A stretch of DNA of 64,000 bases from Streptomyces sp. SID12488 (GTDB lineage Bacteria > Actinomycetota > Actinomycetes > Streptomycetales > Streptomycetaceae): assembly GCF_010548275.1 (NCBI RefSeq), contig NZ_JAAGLT010000024.1:62001-126000 (forward strand), in the 5' to 3' direction. The notes under the pieces were generated by a model. The model was not told where the DNA came from. It saw only the letters and a list, made by a program, of their open reading frames with translations, and ran no database searches. Position numbers and translations under genes: made by a program. This document shows positions 29,064 to 38,185 of the stretch, one piece after another. Each line of letters starts with the position of its first letter. Position 1 is the first letter of the stretch.

Positions 29064-30737
29064 ATGCAGCAACTCGAGGCGCAGGAAGTGTCCCTGCACA
29101 AGGTCTTCAGCAGCGACTACGACTTCAGGATCCCGGACTACCAGCGTCCGTACGCCTGGGACGTCGAGCAGGCCGTGCAGTTGCTCACCGACTTGGAGGA
29201 GTCGCTGGACAGGGGGACGGACGAGCCGTACTTCCTCGGCTCCATTGTCCTCGTCAAGGCGAAGGGGAACGCGCCCGCCGAGGTCATCGACGGCCAGCAG
29301 CGCCTCACCACCCTGACCATCCTGCTCGCCCTCCTTCGCGACCTGACGGAGGACCCCGATCTGCGCAGCGATCTTGACAAGCTGGTCACAGAGCCCGGCA
29401 ACAAGGTCCGCCGGCTCGACCCCAGGCCCAGGCTCACCCTGCGAATCCGCGACGCCGGCTTCTTCCAGCAGTACGTCCAGACGACGGGAACCACCGAGGC
29501 GCTGCGGACCCTGAAGGAGGAGACGCTGCCGACGGACGCGCAGAAGGCCGTTCTGCGTAACGCGGAGGCACTGCACGCGATACTCGCCGTCTGGTCGGAG
29601 GAGCGACGGCTGGACCTTGTACAGATGCTTGGTGAGCGCACTTTCCTAGTGGTCGTCAGCACTCCCGATCTGGACAGCGCGCACCGGATCTTCAGCGTGA
29701 TGAACTCCCGGGGGATGGACCTTTCGCCCACGGACATCTTCAAGTCGCACATCATCGGTGCTCTGGACGAGAGGACCTCGGAGGAGTGCGCCCGCAAGTG
29801 GGAAGACGCGGAGGAGGCCCTGGGGCGGGACGACTTCGCCGACCTCTTCCTTCATCTGCGCATGGTGTTCGCCATGAAGCGGGCGGAGCGGGAACTGCTC
29901 AAAGAGTTTCCCGAGCAAGTGCTCAACCACTACCTGCCCGGCAAGGCCGAGTCGTTCGTCAACGACGTCGTCGTACCGTACGCGGACGCCTACGTGCAGA
30001 TCCGCGACGCCAGATACACGGCGGCCTCTGGAGCCGAGCGGGTCAACGCCTGGTTCAAACGCCTCCAGCAGATCGACAACAACGACTGGCGGCCCGCGGC
30101 CCTGTGGGCGCTGCGTAACCACGGCGACGACCCTGCCTGGCTCGACGGATTCTTCGGCGCACTGGAGCGGCTGGCGGCCAGCATGTTCATACGCCGCGTC
30201 TACACCACTCCCCGCGTCACGCGTTACGCGGATCTCCTGCGCGAACTCAACGCCGGCAAGGGCCTGGACGCGACGTCCTTCGCCCTGACGGACACGGAGA
30301 AGGCCGAGACTCTCGCACGGCTGGACGGCGATATATACCTCGTCACCAAGACCCGTAAGTACGTCCTGCTGCGCCTGGACGAGATGCTGGCCGGAAAGCC
30401 CGGAGTCTCGTACGACCACACCCTGATTACCGTCGAGCACGTGCTGCCACAGAATCCGAAGCAGGGGTCGCAGTGGCTGCGGCACTTCGCCGACGAGCAG
30501 CGCAAGGAGTGGACGCACCGGCTGGGTAACCTCGTCCTGCTCAATCGGACGAAGAACGCCTACGCCCAGAACTACGACTTCACAGAGAAGAAGTCCAAGT
30601 ACTTCACCGGCAGGCATGGCGTTTCCACGTTCGCCCTGACCAGCCAGGTATTGCAACATCAAGAGTGGGCGCCGCAACTGCTACAGAAGCGACAGCTGCG
30701 ACTTGTGGGACTACTGGCCGACGAGTGGGATTTGTGA
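29064..30737 (+). CDS. DUF262/DUF1524 protein (GmrSD-like, type IV restriction)
   Basis: 557 residues from ATG 29064. The N-terminal DUF262 (GmrS-like, ParB-fold nucleotide-binding) domain shows IPDYQRPYAW at 23-32 and IDGQQRLTTL at 75-84, with a further conserved block SVMNSRGMDLSPTDIFK near 211-227. The C-terminal DUF1524 (GmrD-like HNH nuclease) domain shows VEHVLPQNP near 457-464 and HRLGNLVLLNRTKN at 485-498, with trailing AQNYDF and KK. In GmrSD, NTP binding by the S part drives cleavage of modified phage DNA by the D part; here both are fused in one chain. Key motifs appear intact. It is followed by a coupled small gene and sits between an RHS module and an NLR pair, a defence-island context. 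Confidence 0.88.
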   Translation: MQQLEAQEVSLHKVFSSDYDFRIPDYQRPYAWDVEQAVQLLTDLEESLDRGTDEPYFLGSIVLVKAKGNAPAEVIDGQQRLTTLTILLALLRDLTEDPDLRSDLDKLVTEPGNKVRRLDPRPRLTLRIRDAGFFQQYVQTTGTTEALRTLKEETLPTDAQKAVLRNAEALHAILAVWSEERRLDLVQMLGERTFLVVVSTPDLDSAHRIFSVMNSRGMDLSPTDIFKSHIIGALDERTSEECARKWEDAEEALGRDDFADLFLHLRMVFAMKRAERELLKEFPEQVLNHYLPGKAESFVNDVVVPYADAYVQIRDARYTAASGAERVNAWFKRLQQIDNNDWRPAALWALRNHGDDPAWLDGFFGALERLAASMFIRRVYTTPRVTRYADLLRELNAGKGLDATSFALTDTEKAETLARLDGDIYLVTKTRKYVLLRLDEMLAGKPGVSYDHTLITVEHVLPQNPKQGSQWLRHFADEQRKEWTHRLGNLVLLNRTKNAYAQNYDFTEKKSKYFTGRHGVSTFALTSQVLQHQEWAPQLLQKRQLRLVGLLADEWDL

Positions 30738-31114
30738 TCAGTCAGCACGCCAGTGACGTTGCTCCGCCGGTCCGGGGTGCGATGGTCCTTGATGTACAGA
30801 GTCTGGCGTACACCGCGGCGGCCTGCCGCGACACCCTCGCCCTGGCCCGTGAACTCGCCCGACACCTCGGCGTGGACAGCTCCTCGCACGTCCGGGCGGC
30901 CATCACCACCGCCGAACCGGTACCCCTGACAGCCATCGTCACCACACACGGCGGCGCCTTCAGAGAAATCCCCGACCGCGCACGCCGGCCCCGCCGCATC
31001 CAGACGGTGACCGCTCTGGTCAACCCCGCCGACGAAGACGATCTGCTGCGTGCGAGTGCCCAGGAGCTCCTTACGGACCTGATGCACCAGTTCGGCATCA
31101 CCGCCCACCTGTAG
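30734..31114 (+). CDS. Small protein translationally coupled to the DUF262 gene
   Basis: 126 residues from GTG 30734, which overlaps the TGA of the DUF262 gene (GTGA). The product is mostly helical with a beta-rich middle: LDVQSLAYTAAACRDTLALARELARHL, SHVRAAITTAEPVPLTAIVTTHGG and a leucine-rich end. No known domain, signal or membrane segment is recognised. An internal ATG at 30782 is an alternative start. Coupling suggests a fixed stoichiometry with the nuclease, perhaps as a regulator or partner subunit; that is inference. Confidence 0.6.
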   Translation: MISQHASDVAPPVRGAMVLDVQSLAYTAAACRDTLALARELARHLGVDSSSHVRAAITTAEPVPLTAIVTTHGGAFREIPDRARRPRRIQTVTALVNPADEDDLLRASAQELLTDLMHQFGITAHL

Positions 31115-31544
31115 CCGCCTCACCGGGGCGACTGCTGTCCTGCCGCCCGCACTGGATAGGTTCTTTCCCGCACGGCAAGCGCCGTCGTGACGACTCGACA
31201 GCCGTTGGCGGGCACCCGGCACACCCGGTCCCTCGCAGATACCCGCACGCCAGGCCGTGGAACGCGACACAGACGTGATCCAGGGGTGCTGGAAGAGCTG
31301 ACCCGTGCCGTTCGAACAGCACCACCCCGCCCTGTTGACCGCATTCCTCGCGCACACCGGACTCGAAATCCACCCAGCACCAACCTGATCAGAAACCTCA
31401 GTGAGTCTGCCACTGAAGTGCGGGCCTTCTCCGCCCTCTTCGGCGGAAGGCACGTCTTCTCAGAAACCCCCAATTCCGGCCTGCCTGGACCGGTACGGTC
31501 TCCATCCAACCGATGCTGTGAAACGGGCGAGGAAGGACAGGCGC
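31115..31544. other. Gap with no supported gene
   Basis: 430 bp between the DUF262 operon and the NLR pair. A short plus-strand stretch near 31302-31388 (FEQHHPALLTAFLAHTGLEI) could be the end of a decayed gene but has an upstream stop and no ribosome site. The last 100 bp before 31545 presumably hold the promoter of the NLR pair. Confidence 0.45.
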
Positions 31545-32009
31545 ATGCTTCCCGAGGTCTTGGCTTTAGCCGCGTCCGGCGGTACCGCGGTGGTGCAGGC
31601 CGCCGGGACGGAGGCGTGGGGCCAGTTGAGCGGGCGGGTGGCTCAGTGGCTCGGGCGAGGACACGCCAGGGCGGAGGAGGCCGAGCTGGAGCGGCTGAAC
31701 GGGACCGCGGGCGAACTGCGTACGGCGAACGGGTCGGCGCAGGTGAGAGCCGCCCAGGAGTCCTTGTGGCGCGATCGTATCGCCGAGGTGCTCGAAGGTC
31801 TGGGGAATGATGAACAGGCTCGGGCGGTAGCGGAGTTGCAACATCTGCTCGCCCCGTACATGGTCCCCCACGTACGGGCGAACGGTGCGGGAGTCGTCGT
31901 GGAACAGCACGTCACCGTACGGGCCGACAACCAGTCGATCGCGGCGCACAACCTGTACGGGGGCGCGCACATCGGCCCTCCTACGACGCCGGATCCCTCC
32001 CTCGGCTGA
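31545..32009 (+). CDS. Small helical protein paired with an NLR, candidate effector
   Basis: 154 residues from ATG 31545, preceded by AGGAAGGA at good spacing. The N-terminus (AASGGTAVVQAAGTEAWGQL) is an amphipathic alanine-rich helix that could contact membranes, followed by charged helices (ARAEEAELERLNG, QESLWRDRIAEVLEGLG, ARAVAELQHLL) and a glycine/asparagine-rich tail (VRADNQSIAAHNLYGG). This layout, a helical domain plus short polar repeat-like tail next to an NLR ATPase, matches the Bell-domain effectors with amyloid signalling tails described in actinobacteria. I infer this from layout and tail composition; no search was run. It is the first gene of a pair with the NB-ARC gene 65 bp downstream. 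Confidence 0.65.
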   Translation: MLPEVLALAASGGTAVVQAAGTEAWGQLSGRVAQWLGRGHARAEEAELERLNGTAGELRTANGSAQVRAAQESLWRDRIAEVLEGLGNDEQARAVAELQHLLAPYMVPHVRANGAGVVVEQHVTVRADNQSIAAHNLYGGAHIGPPTTPDPSLG

Positions 32010-32074
32010 CTGGACCGGCGTCCGGCGGCCCTGACCTCGCGCAGTCCGGGCTCATCGGGGACCGGCCGGGAGGT

Positions 32075-34372
32075 GTGAGCGCGCAGGCCGGTGCCGGGGG
32101 CATAGCGATCGGCGCCTACCACGCCATGCCTTACGGCGGTGTGCCGGCCTTTCCCCAGCAGCGGGCGGAGCGTCCGCCCCGGATCGGGACCATTCCTCGG
32201 GAGGCTGACTACTATCAACGCCGGACCGCCAGTGAGGCGTTGAACCAGGAGTCGGCCACCGGTCAGCCCGCGGGCACTCATGTGCTGACCGGGACGGCCG
32301 GAGTCGGCAAGACCCAACTCGCCGCCCTGTACGCGCGCGACGCGTGGAAGTCCGGTCAACTGGACCTGCTGCTGTGGATCAACGCCAACACCCGGGCCGG
32401 TATCGTCACCATGTACGCCCAGGCCGCGTCGGAGCTGCTCGGCGCGGATTCCGGCAGCCCGGAGCAGGCTGCCGTCACCTTTCTGGCCTGGCTGGAGCAC
32501 AGGACGCGGGCGCAGCCATGCCGTTGGCTCATCGTGCTGGACGACGTCTCCGATCCGGGCGACCTGCGGCACCTGTGGCCCCCGGACAGTCCGTACGGCC
32601 GTACGGTGATCACCACCCGGCGCCGGGACGCGGCGCTGAGCGGCGGCGGCCGACGCCTGGTGCCCGTCGGCCTGTTCGGCCCGGAGGAGGCCGTCGCCTA
32701 TCTGTCCAGCAGCCTGTCCGACCACGGCAGCACCGAGCCCAAGGACACCCTCGCGGACCTCGCGAGAGATCTCGGATACCTCCCCCTGGCCCTCTCCCAG
32801 GGCGCGGCCTTCATGCTGGACGCCGGTCTGGACGCGACGGCCTATCGCGAACTCCTCGCCAACGGAGCCCGCAACCTCGCCGAGCTCCTGCCCGAACAAC
32901 GGACCCTGCCCGACGACCAGGACGCCCCCATGGCCGCCGCCTGGGCCCTGTCGATCGACCACGCCAACGGTCTCCGCCCCACGGGCCTCGCCCGGCCCAT
33001 GCTCCAACTGGCCGCCATGCTCGACGCGAACGGCATCCCCAACAAGGTCCTGACCGACGGCCCAGCCCTCGACCACCTGTCGACCTCGGTACGAGGGCGG
33101 CACCGGCGGGGACAGCGGCAGGGGGAGTGCACCGACGAGGAAGCCCGCGGAGCCCTGCGCGCGCTCCACCGTCTGAACCTGATCGACCACACCCCGGGCG
33201 ATTCCCCTCAAGGCGTGCGCATCCACCAGCTCATCCAGCGCACGGTCCGTGACGCGCTGGCCCCGGCCGAGTACGAGCGGCTGGTGCGGGCCGCCGCCGA
33301 CGCGCTGACCGCCATATGGCCGGACATCGAGCGCGACACCGGCTTCGCCCAGGCCCTGCGGGCCAACACCACCGCGCTGATGCGGCACGGGCAGGACGCC
33401 CTGCACCGGCCGCACCCGCATCCCTTGCTGCACCGCATCGGCCGGAGTCTCGGCAAGACGGGCCAAGTCAGCGCGGCCCGCGACTACTTCGAGGACCTCG
33501 CCCGCACGCTGCGGCGGTACTGCGGCCCAGACCACCTCGACACGCTGCTTGCGCGGGGCGGTCATGCCCGCTGGCGGGGCGAGGCGGGCGACGCCTCCGG
33601 CGCCGCGGACGAGACCGCCGACCTGCTCGGGGACGTCCTGCGGGTCCTCGGCCCTGATCACTCCCACACCCTCACCACGCTCAGTAACCTCGCCCGGTGG
33701 CGGGGCGAGGCAGGCGATCCCGAAGGGGCCGCCGCGGCGACGGCCGACCTGCTCCGGGACCGGACGCGGATCCTGGGCCAGGACCATGAGCTGACCCTCT
33801 CCACACGCAGCAACCTCCAGTACTGGCGTGGCCGGACGGGCGACCCGGCCGACGCCGCCGTGGCCACCGGCGAACTGCTGGAGGACATGCTGCGGATCCT
33901 GGGCCCGGAGCATCCCTACACGCTCACCGCGCGCAGCCACCTCGCCCACGTTCGCGGCCGTGCAGGCGACCACAAGGCCGCCGCGTCGGCGACCGCAGAA
34001 CTCCTTGAGGATCAGGAACTGATCCTGGGCCCCGACCACCCGGACACCCTCACCACCCGTCACGAACTCGCTCGCTGGCAGGGAGAGGCCGGGGACGCCT
34101 TGGGCGCCGCCAACTCCCTGACCACGCTGCTGAAGGACCGCTCCCGCGTCCTGGGCCCCGACCATCCGCGCACCCTCGCCACCCGCAGCAATCTCGCCTG
34201 CTGGCGGAGCGAGGCCGGAGACCGCGCGGGCGCGGTCTCCCTCACGGAGGAACTCTTGCACGACATGCTGCGGGTCCTGGGCCCCCGCCACCCCTACACC
34301 CGTATCGCCCAGGCCAACCTGGCCCGCTGGCGCGAGCAGCCGGAGGACGACGGGACACCCATCCCGTACTGA
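32075..34372 (+). CDS. NB-ARC/TPR ATPase of NLR type
   Basis: 765 residues from GTG 32075; the GGGAGG is very close to this start, so the true start could lie slightly upstream because the frame is open back to about 32006. The first 25 residues are a glycine/alanine-rich segment (AQAGAGGIAIGAY). The NB-ARC ATPase follows: P-loop GTAGVGKTQ at 73-81, Walker B WLIVLDDV at 151-158, VITTRRR near 178, and GYLPLALSQGAAF. The C-terminal third has about six TPR-like units of 42 residues built on TRSNLARWRGEAGD and LGPDHP. Such STAND ATPases sense a ligand through the repeats, oligomerise and trigger a partner. The upstream small protein is the likely partner. The function may be antiphage or developmental signalling. 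Confidence 0.85.
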   Translation: MSAQAGAGGIAIGAYHAMPYGGVPAFPQQRAERPPRIGTIPREADYYQRRTASEALNQESATGQPAGTHVLTGTAGVGKTQLAALYARDAWKSGQLDLLLWINANTRAGIVTMYAQAASELLGADSGSPEQAAVTFLAWLEHRTRAQPCRWLIVLDDVSDPGDLRHLWPPDSPYGRTVITTRRRDAALSGGGRRLVPVGLFGPEEAVAYLSSSLSDHGSTEPKDTLADLARDLGYLPLALSQGAAFMLDAGLDATAYRELLANGARNLAELLPEQRTLPDDQDAPMAAAWALSIDHANGLRPTGLARPMLQLAAMLDANGIPNKVLTDGPALDHLSTSVRGRHRRGQRQGECTDEEARGALRALHRLNLIDHTPGDSPQGVRIHQLIQRTVRDALAPAEYERLVRAAADALTAIWPDIERDTGFAQALRANTTALMRHGQDALHRPHPHPLLHRIGRSLGKTGQVSAARDYFEDLARTLRRYCGPDHLDTLLARGGHARWRGEAGDASGAADETADLLGDVLRVLGPDHSHTLTTLSNLARWRGEAGDPEGAAAATADLLRDRTRILGQDHELTLSTRSNLQYWRGRTGDPADAAVATGELLEDMLRILGPEHPYTLTARSHLAHVRGRAGDHKAAASATAELLEDQELILGPDHPDTLTTRHELARWQGEAGDALGAANSLTTLLKDRSRVLGPDHPRTLATRSNLACWRSEAGDRAGAVSLTEELLHDMLRVLGPRHPYTRIAQANLARWREQPEDDGTPIPY

Positions 34373-34461
34373 CCTGACGTTCCATCGGGATGGCCCGAGC
34401 AGACATTGTCCGGTGAGTGCAGTTCCTTCCAGGGGAAGGCCCGTTGATCAGGCGCCAAGTT

Positions 34462-34595
34462 GGTCCAGCACAGCTGCCGCGCCCCACAAGGCGTCCACGC
34501 ACACCCCGTGTGTCCCTTCGGCCGTTTCCTGTACGGGCCGTTTCTCCCGCACCCCGGTCGGGCGGCAGCCCCGTGCTCCAAGGGCTGCGCAGCAC
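34462..34595. repeat. 134-bp duplicated non-coding element, copy 1
   Basis: About 90% identical and in the same orientation to 44918-45050. Shared marks are the GGTCCAGCACAGCTGCCGCG beginning, a doubled CGGGCCGTTTC-type motif in the middle, and a conserved hairpin GCAGCCC...GGGCTGC near the end. Differences include single-base indels, so no reading frame is preserved and the element is not coding. It lies just after the NLR gene and three bases before the end of the converging SpoIIE gene. Confidence 0.8.
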
Positions 34596-34597
34596 CC

Positions 34598-37060
34598 TCA
34601 GCGCCCGCCCCGGTTGCCCACCCGCCCCGGGAGGTCCTGCTCGGCCCAGATGATCTTTCCGGCCTGGGTGTAGCGCGTACCCCAACGACGGGTCAGCTGG
34701 GCGACCAGGAACAAACCCCGGCCGCCCTCGTCGGTGGTCCGCGCGTGGCCCATCCGGGGCGAGGTGTTGCTGGCGTCGGACACCTCGCAGATCAACTTGT
34801 CATGCCGGATCATGCGCAGCCTGACGGGTCCGGTGCCGTGCCGGATGGCGTTGGTGACCAGCTCGCTGACCACCAGTTCCGTGGTCATCACCAGGTCGTC
34901 CAGCCCCCATCCGATGAGCTGGCGGCCGGCCAGCTCCCTGGCGCTCGCGACGATCGCCGGATCCGTCGGCAGGTCCCACGAGGCGACCCGGTCGGCGCCC
35001 AGCGCGTGCGGCCGGGCCAGGAGCAGAGCGACGTCGTCGGTCTGCGGGCCGGTCAGCAGATTGTCCATGACCGCCGAGCACAGCTCCTCCGGCGGCAGGC
35101 CGGACTGCGCGAGCACATCGCTGAGTCGGGACAGCCCGACGTCGATGTCCTGGTCACTGCTCTCGATGAGGCCATCGGTGTAGAGGGCGATCAGGCTTCC
35201 CTCGGGGAGGGACATCTCGGCGGACTCGAAGGGCAACGAGCCGAGGCCCAGCGGAGGGCCCGCCGGAAGGTCCGGGAAGGTGACCTTGCCGCCGGGGGTG
35301 ACCACGGCGGGCGGCGGATGTCCGGCCCGGGCCATGGTGCACAGCTGGGTGACCGGGTCGTAGACGACGTAGAGGCAGGTGGCGCCCAGTACCGCGGTGG
35401 CGATGGGCTCGTCGTCGCCGCCCTTCTCCTCCGCCAGGCGGATCACCAGGTCGTCCAGGTGGGCCAGCAGCTCATCGGGCGGCAGGTCCATGTCGGCGAG
35501 CGTCAGCACGGCGGTACGCAGCCTGCCCATGGTCGCCGCGGCGTTGAGGCCGTGCCCGACGACGTCACCGACGACCAGGGCGACCCGGGCGCCGGACAGC
35601 TGGATCACGTCGAACCAGTCGCCGCCCACCCCTTCCCGTACGTTGGTCGGCAGATAGCGCGAGGCCACCTCCATGGCGGTCCCGCCGTTCAGCTCCTGCG
35701 GGAGCAGACTGCGCTGCAGGGCCAGCGCCGCAGCGTGTTCACGGGTGTAGCGGCGGGCGTTCTCCACCCACACCGCGGCCCGGCTGACAAGCTCCTCGGC
35801 GAGCAGCAGATCGTCCTCCTCGAACGGATGCGGATGCTCCGTACGGATGAAGGTCGCCACCCCCAGCACGGTGCCGCGCGCGGACAGCGGCACCCACATC
35901 ACCGAGTGAATCCCGAACTCCGCGATGCTCCTGGCCCGCGCCGGGTCCTCCGCGACCCACGGGGCGGTGGCCGGGTCCAGGAACGGTTCCAGCACCGCGG
36001 TGCCGCTGACCATGCACTCGAAGTACGGCGAGGACCCGGGGGCGTCGATCGAGTCACCCGTGGCGATCACCGACTCCGGGCAGCCCTCGTGGATCGACTG
36101 CTGCCCGGCACGCCGCAGCAGATACGCGCTGCCGGCCGGCCCCGAACCGGGTTCTTCGCCGTGCAGCACCGCTTCCAGCAGATCGACGGTCACGAAGTCG
36201 GCGAGCCGCGGCACCGAGAAGTCGGCCAGCTCCTGGGCGGTCCGCATCACATTCAGCGTGCCCCCGATACGGGCGCTGGCCTCGCTGAGCAGGGCCAGGC
36301 GCTCCCGGGCCCGCCATCGGTCGGTGACGTCCATGCCCATGTAGCACACGCCCAGCGGGTTGCCATCCGGGTCGTCGAGCCGAAAGAAGGAGGTGGAGTA
36401 GGCGTGTTCCTGGTGCGGATCCGCCCAGGTCCAGCCCCGGTACTCGTAGTCGATGACCGGCACGCCGGTCTCCAGCACTCGCCGCATCTGCGCTTCGAGG
36501 GCATCGGTGTTCAGGCCCGGCAACGAGTCCGACATCCGGCGCCCGAGCCGCTCGTCGCGCGGCACACCCCCGTAGCGCTCCAGGGTGTCGTTCATCCACA
36601 CGTACCGCAGGTCCGTGCTGAGCACGGCCATGCCGAGCGGTGAGCGGGTGAGGAAACCTTCCAGCACTTCCCCGCCGACCGCCCAGGTCGGAGCCTTCGA
36701 CACGTCGATCGCCGATACGAGCCAGGCCCTACGGTCGTCGGTGTCGGACATCGCGGTCACCCGCAGCCCGACCTCGAGACGGCGGCCGTCCCGGTGCCGG
36801 GCGCCCACCAGACCGCCCCAGCTCTCCCGGGTACCGCACTCCTCGACGACCTCGGCCGCCCGTGCCGCATCTTCGGGCTGGGCCAGCAGAGTGGCGGCGG
36901 AGCGGTCGAGGACCTCCGCCGCGCCGTATCCCAGGAGCCGCTCAGCGGCCCCTGTCCAGGCGATGACCGTGCCCTCCGCGTCGATCACCGCAGCAGCCAC
37001 GTTCGCCATCTCGAACGGTCCATGCGTTCCGTCCGGTCTTACCTCCTGGGGGAACATCAT
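34598..37060 (-). CDS. Multidomain PP2C (SpoIIE) phosphatase with PAS, GAF and ATPase domains
   Basis: 820 residues from ATG 37060 (an adjacent ATG is at 37057). Domains in order: PAS at about 15-120 (MANVAAAVIDAEGTVIAW), PAS at 130-250 (SPLGMAVLSTDLRYVWMN, CYMGMDVTDRW), GAF at 255-435, SpoIIE-type PP2C at 440-685 (SLLPQ 451-455, GGDWFDV 479-485, VGDVVGHG 497-504, YTDGLIES 627-634, DDVALLL 675-681) and an anti-sigma-type HATPase_c at 695-810 (SELVTNAIRHG 732-742, GGRGLFLV 779-786). Metal-binding aspartates look present. These proteins sense signals and control sigma factors through partner-switching. There is no transmembrane segment. No partner antagonist lies next to it; it is downstream of the sugar operon and may be independent. 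Confidence 0.92.
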   Translation of the reverse strand: MMFPQEVRPDGTHGPFEMANVAAAVIDAEGTVIAWTGAAERLLGYGAAEVLDRSAATLLAQPEDAARAAEVVEECGTRESWGGLVGARHRDGRRLEVGLRVTAMSDTDDRRAWLVSAIDVSKAPTWAVGGEVLEGFLTRSPLGMAVLSTDLRYVWMNDTLERYGGVPRDERLGRRMSDSLPGLNTDALEAQMRRVLETGVPVIDYEYRGWTWADPHQEHAYSTSFFRLDDPDGNPLGVCYMGMDVTDRWRARERLALLSEASARIGGTLNVMRTAQELADFSVPRLADFVTVDLLEAVLHGEEPGSGPAGSAYLLRRAGQQSIHEGCPESVIATGDSIDAPGSSPYFECMVSGTAVLEPFLDPATAPWVAEDPARARSIAEFGIHSVMWVPLSARGTVLGVATFIRTEHPHPFEEDDLLLAEELVSRAAVWVENARRYTREHAAALALQRSLLPQELNGGTAMEVASRYLPTNVREGVGGDWFDVIQLSGARVALVVGDVVGHGLNAAATMGRLRTAVLTLADMDLPPDELLAHLDDLVIRLAEEKGGDDEPIATAVLGATCLYVVYDPVTQLCTMARAGHPPPAVVTPGGKVTFPDLPAGPPLGLGSLPFESAEMSLPEGSLIALYTDGLIESSDQDIDVGLSRLSDVLAQSGLPPEELCSAVMDNLLTGPQTDDVALLLARPHALGADRVASWDLPTDPAIVASARELAGRQLIGWGLDDLVMTTELVVSELVTNAIRHGTGPVRLRMIRHDKLICEVSDASNTSPRMGHARTTDEGGRGLFLVAQLTRRWGTRYTQAGKIIWAEQDLPGRVGNRGGR

Positions 37061-37150
37061 GAGAGCCGTCCTATCTGGCGGATGGCATATGGGTCATTCT
37101 ATGGCGTATCGCCCGACGCTGCTCCCCCTCGGGACCACTCGGGCCTCGCC

Positions 37151-38185
37151 CTACTCCTGGCCCTCGCCGGTGGTGAGCCGGGCGATCATCAGCGCCACCA
37201 GGATGATCGCGCCGTAGACGGCCTGGATCCAGAAGGACGACACCTGCGCCAGGGTGAGCAGGTTCTCCAGCATGCCCAGCAGCAGGACCCCGAGCAGCGC
37301 CCCGGCCAGGGATCCCTTGCCGCCGTTCAAGCTGATGCCGCCGATGACGGCGGCCGCGAACACGGTGAAGATCAGGCCCTGTCCCTGATTGGCGTTGATC
37401 GCCCCGACCCGTCCGGCGATCACCAGACCGGCCAGCGCGGCCAGCGTCCCGCCGATGACCAGAACTCCCCAGGCCACCCGGTCGACCCGGATGCCCGCCG
37501 CCCGCGCAGCGGGGGCGTTGCCGCCCACCGCGTACACCGCGCGTCCCAGCCGGTGGTAGCGCAGCACCCACCCGGCGGCGGCGAAACAGGCGCCGGTCAC
37601 CCACACGGAGACGGGGACGCCGAGCCAGGTGTCGGACCCGAGGGCGAAGAACGCGGCGGGGGCGTCGAACAGGGTCTTGCCGGACACCATGCCGACCAGG
37701 ACTCCGCGCAGCACGATATTCATCGCCAGGGTGACGATGAAGCCGTTGAGCCGGAGCTTGACGATCAGCAGACCGTTCGCGGCCCCGATCAGCGCCCCGG
37801 TGAGCGGAATGACCAGCAGGCCGAACCAGGTGGGCAACTCGCTGCCGAAACCCGCCGATGCGGCCGGGAGCACGACCATGAAGCCGAGGGCCGGGGCCAG
37901 CCCCGCGATCGACTCCAGCGAGAGGTCCATCTTGCCGCTGATCAGGATCATCGCCTCGGCGAGCACCAGCAGTCCGAGCGCCGAGGAGGCGCTGAGCACA
38001 TTCAGCAGGTTGTCCCGCTCAAGAAAGCTCTCGTTGCTGACCGCACCGATGACCAGCAGCAGGAGCAGCGCGGGCAGCAGCGCCAGGTCACGGATCCGGC
38101 CCAGGGCGATCGCGCGTACGGGGTGGCGGACGGCCCTTTCCGGTCCGTCACCGGGCATCGGGCCGTTCTGCACGGTGTCATTCAT
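37151..38185 (-). CDS. Sugar ABC transporter permease (RbsC/BPD_transp_2 type)
   Basis: 344 residues, very hydrophobic with about nine membrane segments (LALLPALLLLLVIGAV, LGLLVLAEAMILISGKMDLSL, VTGACFAAAGWVLRY, VIGGISLNGGKGSLAGALLG). The ISGKMDLSLES motif and the GGISLNGGKG loop are typical of the ribose/xylose-type inner-membrane permeases. The start at 38185 overlaps the end of the ATPase gene by 8 bp. It is the last gene of the sugar operon. Confidence 0.9.
   Translation of the reverse strand: MNDTVQNGPMPGDGPERAVRHPVRAIALGRIRDLALLPALLLLLVIGAVSNESFLERDNLLNVLSASSALGLLVLAEAMILISGKMDLSLESIAGLAPALGFMVVLPAASAGFGSELPTWFGLLVIPLTGALIGAANGLLIVKLRLNGFIVTLAMNIVLRGVLVGMVSGKTLFDAPAAFFALGSDTWLGVPVSVWVTGACFAAAGWVLRYHRLGRAVYAVGGNAPAARAAGIRVDRVAWGVLVIGGTLAALAGLVIAGRVGAINANQGQGLIFTVFAAAVIGGISLNGGKGSLAGALLGVLLLGMLENLLTLAQVSSFWIQAVYGAIILVALMIARLTTGEGQE

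Noticed and set aside
32075..34372. A CRISPR-like or direct-repeat array in the 126-bp periodic region of the NLR gene
   Set aside because: The periodicity follows codons for TPR units in an open frame, with variable positions at third bases; there are no spacers or cas genes in the window.
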